A program made the translations under genes and the position numbers. Shown piece by piece: positions 10,783 through 21,535 of a stretch of 64,000 nucleotides of DNA. Within the stretch, counting starts at the first letter, position 1. Every line of letters starts with the position of its first letter. This DNA comes from Papio anubis (Eukaryota > Chordata > Mammalia > Primates > Cercopithecidae): NCBI RefSeq assembly GCF_008728515.1, contig NC_044983.1:129079139-129143138 (forward strand). The letters run 5' to 3'. Below the pieces are notes generated by a model that saw only the letters and a list, made by a program, of their open reading frames with translations, was not told the DNA's origin and made no database searches.

Positions 10783-10959
10783 AAGCAAAGTCACAATTTG
10801 GGAATGACGTGGAGGACGGGACATAAGGTTGTAGGGGCTCAGTAAGAGAGAAGAATATCTAAAAAATCATCACTTGGGAAAGTAGAAAGAGTGGCAGGAA
10901 TTCAGGAACATTTTGCATGCTGTCTGAAATCTGTCACCCTGAATTTAGAGTTAGGTCAA

Positions 10960-11418
10960 TCAGCAAGGTAGTGTGTTTTCCTCCAGCAATATTGGATATC
11001 AAAGAGGATACCTGCCTCACCTCTCAAGACTGTGCAAAGTACCGATTCTACATCTGTTGACTCTTACAAAAATAGAAGCTCAGATTGCTATTACAGTTTG
11101 GAATTGGGGTTGTCCCTGAGCTTGGCTCAGTGTTGGCTTTTGGTATTTGTATTTAAGTGAATGATTTCTCAGCCCTTTATTGCAATCTTCCTCTCTCTCT
11201 CCCTCTCCCACCTCCCCCCCGCCCCTTTACCTCTCTGAAGTGTAGGCCACTACAGGAAGGAAGAAGTGAATTAATGAGGAGTGGGCTCTGATCAGGTAAG
11301 AATGATGAAGAGAGAGAGGAAGACAGAGAAGCTAAGGGTATTTTCAAGGAAGTGATTCCATTCATGGACCATGGTCCCTGAGATAGATAAGGAGAAAAGT
11401 GAGGGTGCACATGAGGTA
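10960..11418. repeat. Local duplicate, copy A (split)
   Basis: Two blocks, 10960-10993 ('tcagcaaggtagtgtgtttt') and 11236-11418 ('tgaagtgtaggccac', 'gtaagaatga', 'ggaagtgattcca', 'ccatggtcc'), match in order the contiguous copy at 11744-11957. In this copy about 240 bp, including a C/T-rich tract, separate the blocks. Confidence 0.7.
11186..11226. repeat. Polypyrimidine tract
   Basis: A C/T-only run with an eight-C stretch lies within the extra segment of duplicate copy A. Confidence 0.8.
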
Positions 11419-11743
11419 CTTAAAATAATAGATTGGTAAGGTTAGTGAATTCTTCAAAAATTGTTGCAATGGGTACACTAGTTAGGTAATAGGATGTAAC
11501 AAGGAGTTAGTGGCTTGGAATAGAATGTCAGATGGGTGCAGTTGTGGTAACAAGGTCAAGGATATGACCATAAAATTGTGTAGCTGAGAAGATAGCAGTG
11601 TAGATTATTGGAGGTGAGGCAAAGGTGATTTGATCGATCACATATGGATATATAAGTCTTCATGAATCAAGATAATATTGAAGAAAAGGAAGACAATGAG
11701 CCAAGACCCAATGTTAACCATGAATGAATACACCAAGGGAGAG

Positions 11744-11957
11744 TCAGCAAGCTGGTGTGTTTGCCTTCAGTAATATTCAGCTGATGAAGTGTAGGCCACT
11801 GCTTGGGTGAAGAATGACTTAGTGAAGTTTGGGTTTGACCAGGTAAGAATGACAGAGGAGGAGACAAAGAGTTCAAGGTATTTTCGAGGAAGTGATTCCA
11901 ATGAGAAGCCATGGTCCCCGAGGTAGATGAAGAGGGAAGTATGTGACATGTGATGTA
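11744..11957. repeat. Local duplicate, copy B
   Basis: The text 'tcagcaagctggtgtgtttg', 'tgaagtgtaggccac', 'ccaggtaagaatgaca', 'ggaagtgattccaatgag' and 'ccatggtccccgaggtaga' repeats copy A about 540 bp downstream in the same orientation. Either an old local duplication or two copies of one old repeat. Confidence 0.7.
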
Positions 11958-12042
11958 TTGGTATATACCAACACAAAGAGCACTGGAGGACAGGGATCTG
12001 ATGGCATAGACTTCTAAAGGAATGAAGTTTTGGAAAATGGAG

Positions 12043-12061
12043 ATCTCTTTCTCTCTCTCTG
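12043..12061. repeat. (CT)n short tract
   Basis: A short run of CT units, part of otherwise unremarkable sequence. Confidence 0.8.
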
Positions 12062-12214
12062 CAATGATTCATGCATATTATTGTTTTCTCTCCAATAAAA
12101 TAGAAAGTGCTTAAAGAGCAGAGAATGTATGGTTGTTTAATATTATAATTTTCTCCTTACAGAGCTAAGCACCACAAGATCAGGCATAAAGGCCCATTTT
12201 AAATTGGCTTATTA

Positions 12215-12620
12215 GTCATGATCTTGGTTGCTAATGACAGAAACCTAGCTTGATCTGGCTTAATAAACTGCCTTAGAAGACCAGGAATGTCACAGAGTGA
12301 AGCTGGCTCCAGGCATGTCTCTATCGTGGGGTTCACTGGTGACTTGCACTGGGAGTTTGTCCTTCTCCCTTGGGTGTGTCTGAGTTTGCTTTCATTTCAC
12401 ATAGTCTCTCCCTGAGAAGTGTAAATAAGGTCCCAGCAGCTCTAGGTTCTAGCATCCTTAAAATGGCAACCCAGTGAGAGAGAAAACTATCTTCCAGTGG
12501 TTACACAGAATTTTTCTGGCTGATTTTGACTAATTTGGCTTGGGTCATATGCCCAAGTGTAGACCCTTGTCTAAAGAGATGGAATTCTCTGATGGCCCAG
12601 CTTATAAGCTCTCAACTCTC
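12215..12620 (+). mobile_element. Interspersed repeat, family not named (copy 1)
   Basis: The text 'ggttgctaatgacagaaacc', 'gatctggcttaa', 'ctggctccaggcatg', 'cagcagctctaggttc', 'gcttgggtcatatgccca' follows a common mammalian interspersed repeat that I recognise but cannot confidently name. A second copy of the same family is at 16480-16760. Confidence 0.5.
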
Positions 12621-12789
12621 TTTGGGTCCAGGAAAGGGGTTAACCCTATTAAACCTCATAAAGAGAGCATGAAAGAACCATGGTTTCTCAAAGGAAAATT
12701 GAGTCGTTACTATCAAAGAAAGCAGAGGAGGCCTGTTGGGCAGCAAAAACACCAGATGTTCATACACACACAGGAACCGAAGCTGCTAA

Positions 12790-12985
12790 CTGGATCATTG
12801 GGAAGATCAACTGAGATACAGTACATAAAGCTCTGCTATGGTACATGGTATCAAGTAAGTGTTAAATACATTTTCATTTCCTACAACTCTCCTGCTGTAT
12901 TCTGGGCTCTGATCATAACTTGTTCTGTGACACTGGATAAATCTCTAACCTTCTTCAGGATCAGTGAGTTTATATCTCTGATGTC
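12790..12985 (+). mobile_element. MIR SINE fragments
   Basis: Two adjacent pieces resemble MIR: an end-type segment (about 12800-12880, 'tgagatacagtacataaag') and a core-type segment (about 12900-12985, 'ttctgtgacactggataaat'). The order suggests two separate insertions. Confidence 0.5.
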
Positions 12986-13029
12986 TTCATGGTAAATCTC
13001 AGCAAAAAATTGGCCCAATTTTCCCCCTT

Positions 13030-13500
13030 CCTGTACCCATATTCCTTGCCACAGGACTTGCAGCTCCTCCCAACGGAAGGTGCAGTCTGTTATCTCACAC
13101 TTTGAGTTGAGGCTGTCCTGGTGACTTGCTTTGGCTAATGAAATATGACAGAACTAGTGGGCCAGTTTCATACATAGGTTACTGAGGCCCTGTGTTTCTG
13201 CTCCCTGCCTTGGGAACTTGCCCAGCTGCCATGTGAACAAGCTTGAGCTAGCCTGCTGCAGCGTGAGACCACGTGGAGATGGAATTCTCAGCCAAGGTCC
13301 ATCGTAGACTAGCCAGGTTTTAACAGACCTGCCAGCAAGTGCAGATTTGGAGTGAGCTCAACTAAGATCAGCCCAACCCAGCCCAGACCCACAGAACTGC
13401 TCAAGTGACCCATAACCACATGAACTAAATAAATGCATGTAATTTTAAGACACTCAACCTTTGGGTGGTTTGTTACACTGAAATAACAATTTGATACTGT
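13030..13500 (+). mobile_element. MLT1-type LTR (ERVL-MaLR)
   Basis: Matches to MLT1 are clear: 'ctggtgacttgctttggct', 'cacgtggagatgg', 'ctaagatcagcccaac', 'aataaatgcatgtaatttta' with a polyadenylation signal, and the end 'gtttgttacactgaa'. It is a solitary LTR of a very old endogenous retroviral family; no internal genes accompany it. Confidence 0.75.
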
Positions 13501-13889
13501 CCCTTTGTAGCACAGGACTCCTGTATTTTCAATTCTTGTTAAATGCCACTTTCTACTTGCTCCTTGAATATATTTGATGAGATAAAAGCCCTTTCCTTTC
13601 CACAAAACTGAGTTTCCTGCATATTGAACAGCTCTCTTTCAGTAGTTTCAGTTCCCAGGGTTTAGATCTACACATGCTAGGCAGCAGTCTCTGCAATGAA
13701 AGCATGTTCAAGGACACTTTTCCTGATCAACTATGTCATCTGTTGATTTTTCTTGTTTCCTGGAATCTTGGTGAATGTTTTAATGCTAATGCTTTCCCTT
13801 TCCTTTGGTGTTTACATGGTTCTTATCTGTGGATTTTATAGGTTTTCTCTTTTATTCCTTAAATTTCAGTGTTTTACTGAATGAACCTT
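13501..13889. other. No gene seen
   Basis: Unique-looking A/T-rich sequence. A T-rich run near 13800-13870 gives an open frame of hydrophobic residues that continues into the MIR downstream, which argues against coding. Confidence 0.4.
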
Positions 13890-14112
13890 CGCAGTTGGAC
13901 TTAGAGGACACAGGCGCGGAGCTCAGCTCTCCTTTCCCTGGCTGTGTTGCCTTGGACAGCTGCAGCTCTGGGGCTTCCTCACCTATAGCATTAGGGATTA
14001 TTAGCACTGGGCTCATGGGATTTCAGAAAGGATCACATGAAACTGAATGCCGGAAGGTGTTCCTGTGGTGCTGTGCATATGAAAGGGGCTCAATACATGT
14101 TAGTCCCTCTCC
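13890..14112 (+). mobile_element. MIR SINE
   Basis: The order 'gttgccttggacagctgcag', 'ggcttcctcacctatagcat', 'agggattattagcac', 'gaaaggggctcaatacatg' follows MIR from core to end. The open frame crossing it is therefore incidental. Confidence 0.6.
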
Positions 14113-14379
14113 TTCCTAATGATTGTAACCCTTCTGAACCTACCATAATGGAACTGAACTCCATTCATGTATCCTGTGATGGCTGCTGAGTAACAGAGAT
14201 AAATGAGACATCAGAGGTTATCTTTTAATTATGATGATTATTTCTAAAAGAATAATTATAAAGAATGCTGTAATAACAAGTCCAGAGAATAAGGGAGCAC
14301 TGGAGGGACGTTTATTCTCATCTACAGTGGAATCATGAAATGACTGAAGTGCAAAGATCTTAGATCTCCCTGTTGTTGG

Positions 14380-14625
14380 TGGTTAAGAGCTAGGATGCAA
14401 GGTTGGGTATGCCGGATTTCAAATCCTAGTTCTGCCATTTATAACAGGTGTGACTGCCCGCAAACTACTTCAACAACACAAGCCTCAGCCTCTTCATCTG
14501 CAAAATAGGGAAAATAATAGCTCCTTTATGTGGATGTTGTAGAATGAAATGAGAGGGTACTCCGCCTTGAGCACAATGCCTGTAAACAGCAAGAGAGATA
14601 TTTGATTTATCCATGCCTTCCCTGA
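14380..14625 (+). mobile_element. MIR SINE, nearly complete
   Basis: 'gtggttaagagctaggatg', 'atttcaaatcctagttctgc', 'cagcctcttcatctgcaaa' and 'tgtagaatgaaatgagagg' follow the MIR consensus in order over about 245 bp. Confidence 0.8.
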
Positions 14626-14720
14626 ACGCGTGAGGAAACTGAGACTCTGAGAAGGTCTTCGGCTTCCTGTGGTTGCACAGATGGGTAGGGCTGGGCCCTC
14701 CAGTTTCTGGTGTTAGTAAG
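14625..14720 (-). mobile_element. MIR SINE fragment
   Basis: 'gaggaaactgagactctgag' followed by 'gttgcacagatgggtag' is the reverse complement of the MIR core, abutting the sense MIR to its left. Confidence 0.6.
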
Positions 14721-15339
14721 TGATAATTTAAGCTAATATCTTCCAGGGTATAAAATTACAAAGCAGATTCTCATCAGGGAGAAAGGATTTCTGCCAATTT
14801 CCAAATCAAACAGCTATTCTTCTAGTTGTGAAATAGAATTGATTTTCGGAGCTTAAAAAAGTAATGTAACAGTGAGCCAGTAAACCGTCAGAGTGGTTAT
14901 GGCATTTAGCAAGCAACCTGCTACTCAAAGGGATTGGTTTGGTTTCTGTGGTGGGCTTGGTGTCCCATCATATCCAGGTATGATGGTGTGGGGCATGGGG
15001 AACATCACAGATGGGGCAGGGAATGCAAATACTTGAGCCTCAGACATACCTAGAAAGGACTGTCGAGCAGGCAGGAGCTGAGTGCTGAAGGGTGTTAGAC
15101 GGCAAGAATTTAAGGTAAAGAGAGAAGGACAAGCTCTGTCTTCTAGGAATTTCTACTAGAAGCTTATTATTCTGGTGACAGCCAGCCCCGGAAGGGCCAG
15201 GCTGAATTAGCAGAACATGAGAATTTAAGAATATTTCTTTAGGGACGTGTTGCATTACCACTTCCAAATGAAGCATCGAAACTTAGACTGGCCAGATTTA
15301 ATGATAAGGAGAAAGTGTAACTTTAAAGTTTCTGAAGGA
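14721..15339. other. No gene seen
   Basis: Mixed-composition sequence without a recognisable repeat, RNA gene or splice-bounded frame. Short open frames on both strands lack any domain feature. Confidence 0.4.
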
Positions 15340-15480
15340 ATATTCAACCAACTTTGGTTGAACCTCCTAGGAACCCTGCCTTCTGCTAGGCACAGGAGGG
15401 TAAGATGTAGTTCTTGCTTTCCAGTTGTCCAGTCAAGTGGGAACAACAGATGGATACATAGAAGTCAGCAGAGAGCAACC
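15340..15480 (-). mobile_element. L2 3'-end-like fragment
   Basis: 'cctaggaaccctgccttctg' and 'gctaggcacaggagggtaag' with following 'ccagtcaagtgggaaca' resemble the reverse complement of an L2 3' end. Strongly diverged. Confidence 0.4.
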
Positions 15481-15807
15481 TTAGAGACACAGACTCATTC
15501 TGGCGGATGGTGGAGGGGAAACCAGAGAGCTGGGGCTTGAGGATGAAGAGGAGTAGACCAGGTGGAGATGTGAAGGAATGGGATTGAAAAAGTAGAGGAA
15601 GAGTGTATGAATGCCTTCAAAGGCTGTGGTGCTTGAGAGGTGTGAGAAGGTCATGGTGCACCTGTGGGCAGGACTAGTCCCAGGGAAGTGGGAGGGGAGA
15701 CTGGACAAGATTGTTTAAGAATTCAGAGAAACTGACTCTTCCTAATTGCTTCTATATCTCTTAAAAACCCCATCATGATACCTAATCCATATTAGGACAT
15801 TAAATAT

Positions 15808-15834
15808 TTGATGAATAAATGAATGAATGAATGA
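15808..15834. repeat. (ATGA)n tetranucleotide repeat
   Basis: About six ATGA/TGAA units following a 'taaatatttgatgaataaat' sequence of the kind left by L2 tails. Confidence 0.8.
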
Positions 15835-16052
15835 TGTGCCAATGCTTGAGTACAGGGTCTGGTAGAAGGGAAGGGGCTGATCAGAGATAGAGGGGAATGC
15901 TGCATGGGGAGTCTCCAACAGCAGCGAGGACAAGGCAAGTGCTGAGGCAGCAAGGAGTGCTGAATGATGGATGCTGTGGAGTCAGAGGAACTAGAGAGGA
16001 TCCTGGCCAGGCCAAGCATTCTGTCTGTGGTTCTGGCCAACTCAAGAAACTC

Positions 16053-16408
16053 AGCTGGGCGTGGTGGCTCACACCTGTAATCCCAGCACTTTGGGAGGCC
16101 GAGGCAGGTGAATCACCAGGTCAAGAGATCGAGACCATCCTGGCCAACACAGTGAAACCCTGTCTCTACTAAAAATACAAACAACAACAACAACAACAAC
16201 AACAAACAAAAACAAAACAAACAAACAAAAAAAACACAATTAGCCAGACGTGGTGATGGGCGTCTGTAGTCCCAGCTACTCAGGAGGCTGAGGCAGGAGA
16301 ATGGTGTGAACCCGGGAGGCAGAGCTTGCAGTGTGCTGAGATCACACCACTGCACTCCAGCCTGGGCAACAGAGCGAGACTCTGTCTCAAAACAAAGAAA
16401 GAAAAAAG
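16053..16408 (+). mobile_element. AluY with expanded middle A-rich linker
   Basis: A full sense Alu: left arm from 'gctgggcgtggtggctcac', right arm to 'gagcgagactctgtctc'. 'gatcgagaccatcctggcc' and 'ggagaatggtgtgaacccg' are AluY-like. The linker between the monomers is swollen to about 60 bp of CAA/CAAA units (16175-16236), making the element longer than usual. Flanking 'agaaactcag'-like words suggest its target duplication. Confidence 0.85.
16175..16236. repeat. (CAA)n/(CAAA)n expansion in Alu
   Basis: Starts as eight or more pure CAA units then becomes CAAA/CAAAA units, growing from the Alu A-rich linker. Confidence 0.9.
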
Positions 16409-16479
16409 AGAAACCTCTCAGAACCTCAGTTCGTTCTGCTGTAATACAAGGATAATAATGAGAGTCTGGTTAGTTAGCA

Positions 16480-16760
16480 CCACTTTGCTTGAAAGGGACA
16501 GAAAACCCAACTTGAGATGACTTAGGCAAAAGAGGGATATACTGTCTCTTGAAACTGAAATGCCTCGGTGTGGCTTAGTCTGGGAGCACACATGAGGCTA
16601 CTGTGATCCACTTTTTCTCTGTCTCTTAGCCCTGCTTTCCTGCAGGTTGGCTTTGCTCTCAGACATGGCATGCTAGTGAGTGAGGAAGTCAACCTCTGTC
16701 ATAAATGGAACCTCATATCACACATTCTGAAAGTTCAATGCCAGCTACACAGATTATTAA
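16480..16760 (+). mobile_element. Interspersed repeat, family not named (copy 2)
   Basis: 'gaaagggacagaaaaccca', 'gacttaggcaaaagagggat', 'tttctctgtctcttagc' and 'ctgcaggttggctttgctct' correspond in order to the repeat at 12215-12620. Confidence 0.5.
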
Positions 16761-16849
16761 TATTGTATTCCCTGGGGCGAACACTGGGACCTCTTTCCAG
16801 GTCTTCAATGCTGTACTCCTCCAGACAAATTTTGTGATAACTTTTGTGA

Positions 16850-16940
16850 TGCCTTATTTTATGTGTCGGCTTCACTGGACTGAGAGATGCCCAGGTAGCT
16901 GATAAAACATTATTTCTGGGTGTGTCTGTGAGGGTTTTTC
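16850..16940 (+). mobile_element. Interspersed repeat fragment
   Basis: 'tatgtgtcggcttcactgga', 'agatgcccaggtagctgat' and 'tctgggtgtgtctgtgaggg' match a widespread mammalian repeat whose consensus reads TGTGTCAACTTGACTGGG; I do not recall its formal name. Confidence 0.5.
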
Positions 16941-17399
16941 TACTTCCTTCCTATAATACAGTTCTTGGAATGGCAAAGCCATTCCTGTTCTTAAATGTTG
17001 GGGCTGAGTTTAATTTTCTGTAGCACAAATGACTGCTGATACCTCAAGGCCTCCATCTCTCTTCCAAGACTCAAGTCTGGTAGAAAAGAAATCTGTTATC
17101 TTTCCCTTATTTCAAGCACAGATCTTGGGCCTAATTTTCCTTGCTCTGAATTTGATCCTGTGCCTATTTCTGTGCCTAGTCCGTGGGGTCAGAGGGTTGG
17201 GCTGCATGGATTGGCTTATGTCCTGCTCACCTGCCCCCTGAGAAGAGGAAGAAGTCAGCTATACTAAATGACATCAATCAAGGATAGATCAGTGATTTTC
17301 CAAAAGGCAATTCAGGGTGCTATTACCAGAGAAAGAAACGACTGCTGAACCACAGCCAACAAGTGTCTAATATACATTACTAATTGGTGATAGTGTGAA

Positions 17400-17755
17400 G
17401 ATGGATTAAGAGGCATATACAAGGGCTCTGACACGTGGTATGTACCCAATAAATACCCAATATTAGTGTATTTTAGGATGAGTTGTTGATGCTAACAGTA
17501 ATAAGCATGACTTCCTGCTTCATTCAGTTTATTACACTAGGAAAGAGCATAAATCCCAAAAGCTGCCTGCTTGAACTCCAATCCCATCAATTCCTCTTGC
17601 CAGTTGTGTGTTCTTGGACAAGTAACATTCCCTCTCTGTGGTGCAAAATACCTACCTCATGCCTTATGAGAACTAACTGAGTTAATACAATTAATGTGTT
17701 TAGAACAGTGTCTGGCACGCAGAAAGAGCTAAGCGTTTGTGGTTATTACCCAGAG
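17400..17755 (+). mobile_element. MIR SINEs (end piece, then fuller copy)
   Basis: The first piece ends 'gtacccaataaataccca' near 17455. The second (about 17525-17755) shows 'cttgaactccaatcc', 'tgtgttcttggacaagtaac', 'gagttaatacaattaatg' and 'cagtgtctggcacgcag', following MIR in order. Confidence 0.65.
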
Positions 17756-18785
17756 CATGTCCGTGGTCAATTATACAGCAAAGGGCTCTGATCTCTGCTT
17801 CTTAGGCAGTTAACCATGCAGAAGGAATAGACTCCAATTACAAAGAAATCCTCCCATCTCCCTTAGTGCATATATAAACAATCCCAGATCCCTAAGCAAA
17901 CAGTGCAGAGGGCCATCTGGAATTCTTCAAGCTAAGGTATAAGAGCTGGGGAAATGCACAACCTTCTGGTTAAGGAATTGTGGTCAGAGACAAACAAGGT
18001 CCAGCTGGAAGCACAGAGTCCAGGCTAGGTTGAAATGGATTGATTCCAGAGTCCAGAGATCCGTCTCCAGCCCTGCAAGGATTTGGGAACCAAGCTTTTT
18101 GAGGAGTGACTGACAACCAGTGGTGTGATGGTAAATGTTTAACAATTGACTCTGTAGGGAAGGAAAAAAATGGTATGATTTATAGTATTCCATGCTGTAA
18201 ATACTCCCACCATGACTAACTTCATACAAACAATGTTAGTCATTAAACAAGGAGTTGGGAAAGAGAGGTACATGGTTGCTTCTCACAAGCCTGTATAAGC
18301 AGGTGCCAGCACACCACTGCCTGGATCCTCCTTGGTGATTTCCAGCTTTGCCTCACTCCTTTAGTATCATCTCTGGCTACTGACACCCTCAAATTTACTC
18401 CCTGGGCACACAGCAGGATGCACAGTTCCCTGAGCAAGTGTTTCTGCTCAACTCTGCCTACTCAGCTTTCCCTCTTTTTTGCCTGATTATCCTCATTTCC
18501 CCAGAATGACCTAAGGATAGTGTGCCAGGTAGAGCAGGCTGTGAACTGCACCACTCCAGGAAGGCCATTAATGAAGGCCAGAGCTGTGCAGGGCACAACA
18601 TATACAATTACCTGTGGCAGTTCAAATCCCAGACTTTTCCTTCTCCGAGAAGTCTTTCACATTCTTCCAGGCTTGGTTGTCACTGCTCCTCTGTACTCAT
18701 ATAGAACTGAATTTTTCTCTGTTCCCAATTTCCCTAAGATAGGAAAGACATCTTCCCTAAAATATTGGAAGTCTCCTTTAGTGCT
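17756..18785. other. No gene seen
   Basis: About 1 kb of unique-looking sequence. A TATATAAA word at 17872-17879 is the only promoter-like element and has no supporting start site or exon. No convincing splice-bounded frame. Confidence 0.4.
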
Positions 18786-20129
18786 TGATGCGGTTTGGTT
18801 CTGTGTCCCCACTCAAATCTCATTTCCAATTGTAATCCCCACATGTGGAGGGGGGGGGGCCTGGCAGGCGGTGATTGGATCATGGGGGTGGTTTCCCCAT
18901 GCTGTTCTTATGATAGTGAGTGAGTTCTCATGAGATCTGATGGTTTAAAAGTGTATGGTGGTCCAGCTAAAGCAGTGTTAAGAGGGAAATTTGTAGCACT
19001 AACTGCCCACGTCAGAAAGCTAGAAAGATCTCAAATCAACACTCTAACATCACAATTAAAAGACCTAGATAAGCAAGAGCAAACTAATCCAAAAGCTAGC
19101 AGAAGACAAGAAATAACTAAGACCAGAGCAGAACTGAAGGAGATAGAAACATGAAAAACCCTCCAAAAAAATCAATGAATCCAGGAGCTGGTTTTTTGAA
19201 AAATTAACAAAATAGACAGACTGTTAGGTAGACTAATAAATAAGAAAAGAGAGAAGAATCAAATAGACGCAATAAAAAGTGATAAAGGGGCTATCACCAC
19301 TGACCCCACAGAAGTACAAACTACCATCAGAGAACACTATAAACACATCTATGCAAATAAACTACAGAATCTAGAAGAAATGGATGGACACATACACCCT
19401 CCCAGGAAGAAATCAAATCCCCGAACACACCAATAACAAGTTCTGAAATTGAGGCAGTAATTAATAGCCTACCAACCAAAAAAAGCCCAGGACTAGACAT
19501 ATTCACAGCCAAATTCTACCAGAGGTAAAAAGAAGAGCTGGTACTATTTCTTCTGAAACTATTCCAAACAATTGAAAAGGAGGGACTCCTCCCTAACACA
19601 TTTTATTAAGCCAGCATCATCCTGAGCCCAAAACCAGGAAGAGACACAACAAAAAAAGAAAACTTCTGGCCAATATCCCCGACGGACATCTATGTGAAAA
19701 TCCTCAATAAAATACTGGTAAACAGAATCCAGCAGCACATCAAAAAACTTATACCATGATCAAGTTGGCTTCATCAATGGGATGCAAGGCTGGTTAAACA
19801 TACACAAATCAGTAAACATAATCCATCACATAACAGAACCAAAGACAAAAACCACATGATTATCTCAATAGATGGAGAAAAGGCCTTTGTTAAAATTCAA
19901 CATCTCTTCATGTTAAAAACTCCCAATAAACTAAGTACTGATGGAACATATCTCATAATAATAAGAGTTATTTATGACAAACCCACAGCTAATATCTTAT
20001 TGAATGGGTAAAAGCTGGATGCATTCCCTTTGAAAACTGGTACAAGTCAAGGATGCCTTCTTTCACCACTCCTATTCAACATAGTTTTGGAAATTCTGGC
20101 CAGGGCATTCAGGCAAGAGTAAGAAATAA

Positions 20130-20390
20130 AGGATGTTCAAATAGGAAGACAGGAAGTCAAATTGTCTCTGTTTGCAGATGATATTATTTTTTTACTTAGA
20201 AAACCCCATCGTCTCAAACCCCAAACTCCTTAAACTGGTAAGAAACTTCAGCAAAGTCTCAGAATACAAAATCAATGTACAAAAATCACAAGCATGCCTT
20301 TACATCAACAGTAGACAAGGAGAGAGCCAAACCATGAATAAACTCCCATTCATAATCACTACAAAGAGAATAAAATACCTAGGAATATAG
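20130..20390 (+). pseudogene. L1 reverse transcriptase core, frameshifted
   Basis: At about 20164-20190 the frame LSLFADDIIF holds the L1 reverse transcriptase catalytic FADD motif. It is followed by a T-run in which the frame shifts; the continuing ORF2 sequence YLENPIVSNPKLLKLVRNFS then SKVSEYKINVQKSQA and TTKRIKYLGI lies in another frame. The polymerase is therefore disrupted immediately after its catalytic aspartates. Confidence 0.8.
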
Positions 20391-20510
20391 CTAACAAGGG
20401 ATGTGAAGGACCTCTTCAAGGAGAACTACAAACAACTGCTAAAGGAAATAAGAGAGGACACAAACAAATGAAAACACATTCCACGCTCATGGATAGGAAG
20501 AATCATTGTT

Positions 20511-20837
20511 GTGAAAATGGCCATACTGACCAAAGTAATTTACAGATTCAATGTTATTCCCATCAAACTACCACTGACATTCTTCACAGAACTAGAAAAA
20601 TCTACTGTAAATTTCATATGGAATCAAAGAAGACCCCATATAGCCAAGACAATCCTAAGCAAGAAGAACAAAGCTGGAGGCAACATGCTACCTGATTTCA
20701 AACTATACTACAAGGCTATAGTAACAAAAACAGCATGGTACATTTTACCAAAACAGACATATAGACCAATGGAACAGAACAGAGACCTCAGAAATAACAC
20801 CACACATCTACAACCATCTGATCTTCAACAAACCTGA
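20511..20837 (+). pseudogene. L1 ORF2p fragment after the reverse transcriptase
   Basis: MAILTKVIYRFNVIPIKLP, FTELEKSTVNFIWNQRRPHI and MLPDFKLYYKAIVTKTAWY are the post-RT segment of L1 ORF2p. It is the counterpart of the antisense fragment at 1848-2567 from the other L1, and it ends at a stop. Confidence 0.9.
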
Positions 20838-21118
20838 CAAAAACAAGCAATGGTGAAAGGATTTCCTATTTAATAAATGGTGCTGGGAAAACTGTCTAGT
20901 CATAAGCAAAACATTGAAACTGGACCCCTTCCTTACACCTTATACAAAAATTAACTCAAAATGGATTAAAGACTTAAATGTAAAACCCCAAACCATAAAA
21001 ACCCTAGAAGAAAACCTACGCAGTACCATTCAGGACATAGGCATGGCAAATACTTCATGATGAAAACACCAAAAGCAATTGCAACAAAAGCTGAAATCGA
21101 CAAGTAGGATCTAATTAA

Positions 21119-21535
21119 ATGAAAGAGCTTCTGCACAGCAAAGGAAACTATCATCAGAGTGAACAGGCAACCTACAGAATGGGAAAACAATTTTTGCAAT
21201 CTACCTATCTGACAGAGGTCAAATATCCAAAATTTACAAGGAACTTAAACAAATTTACAAGAAAAAAAAAAAAAACCATCAAAAAGTGGGCAAAGAACAT
21301 GAAGAGATACTTCTCCAGAGAAGACATTTATGTGGCCAACAAACATATGGAAAAAAGCTCATCATCACTGGTCTTTAGAGAAATGCAAATCAAAATCACA
21401 ATGAGATATCATCTCATGCCAGTCAGAATGTCAATTATTAAAAAGTCAAGAAACAATAGATGCTGGCAAGGCTGTGGAGAAATAGGAACACTTTTACACT
21501 GTTGGCTGGAATGTAAATTAGTTCAACCATTGTGA
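21119..21535 (+). pseudogene. L1 ORF2p C-terminal fragment with cysteine motif
   Basis: A 138-residue frame includes EDIYVANKHMEKSSSSLVF, MRYHLMPVRMSIIKKS and CGEIGTLLHCWLECKLVQPL, the conserved C-terminal cysteine/histidine region of L1 ORF2p. A stop follows where intact ORF2p continues for roughly 150 residues. Confidence 0.9.

Noticed and set aside
12540..12995. 151-codon plus-strand frame
   Set aside because: It is composed of an interspersed repeat end and MIR fragments; the frame is incidental.
17860..17900. TATATAAA promoter candidate
   Set aside because: Only the TATA word is present, with no initiator, GC boxes, start site or downstream exon.
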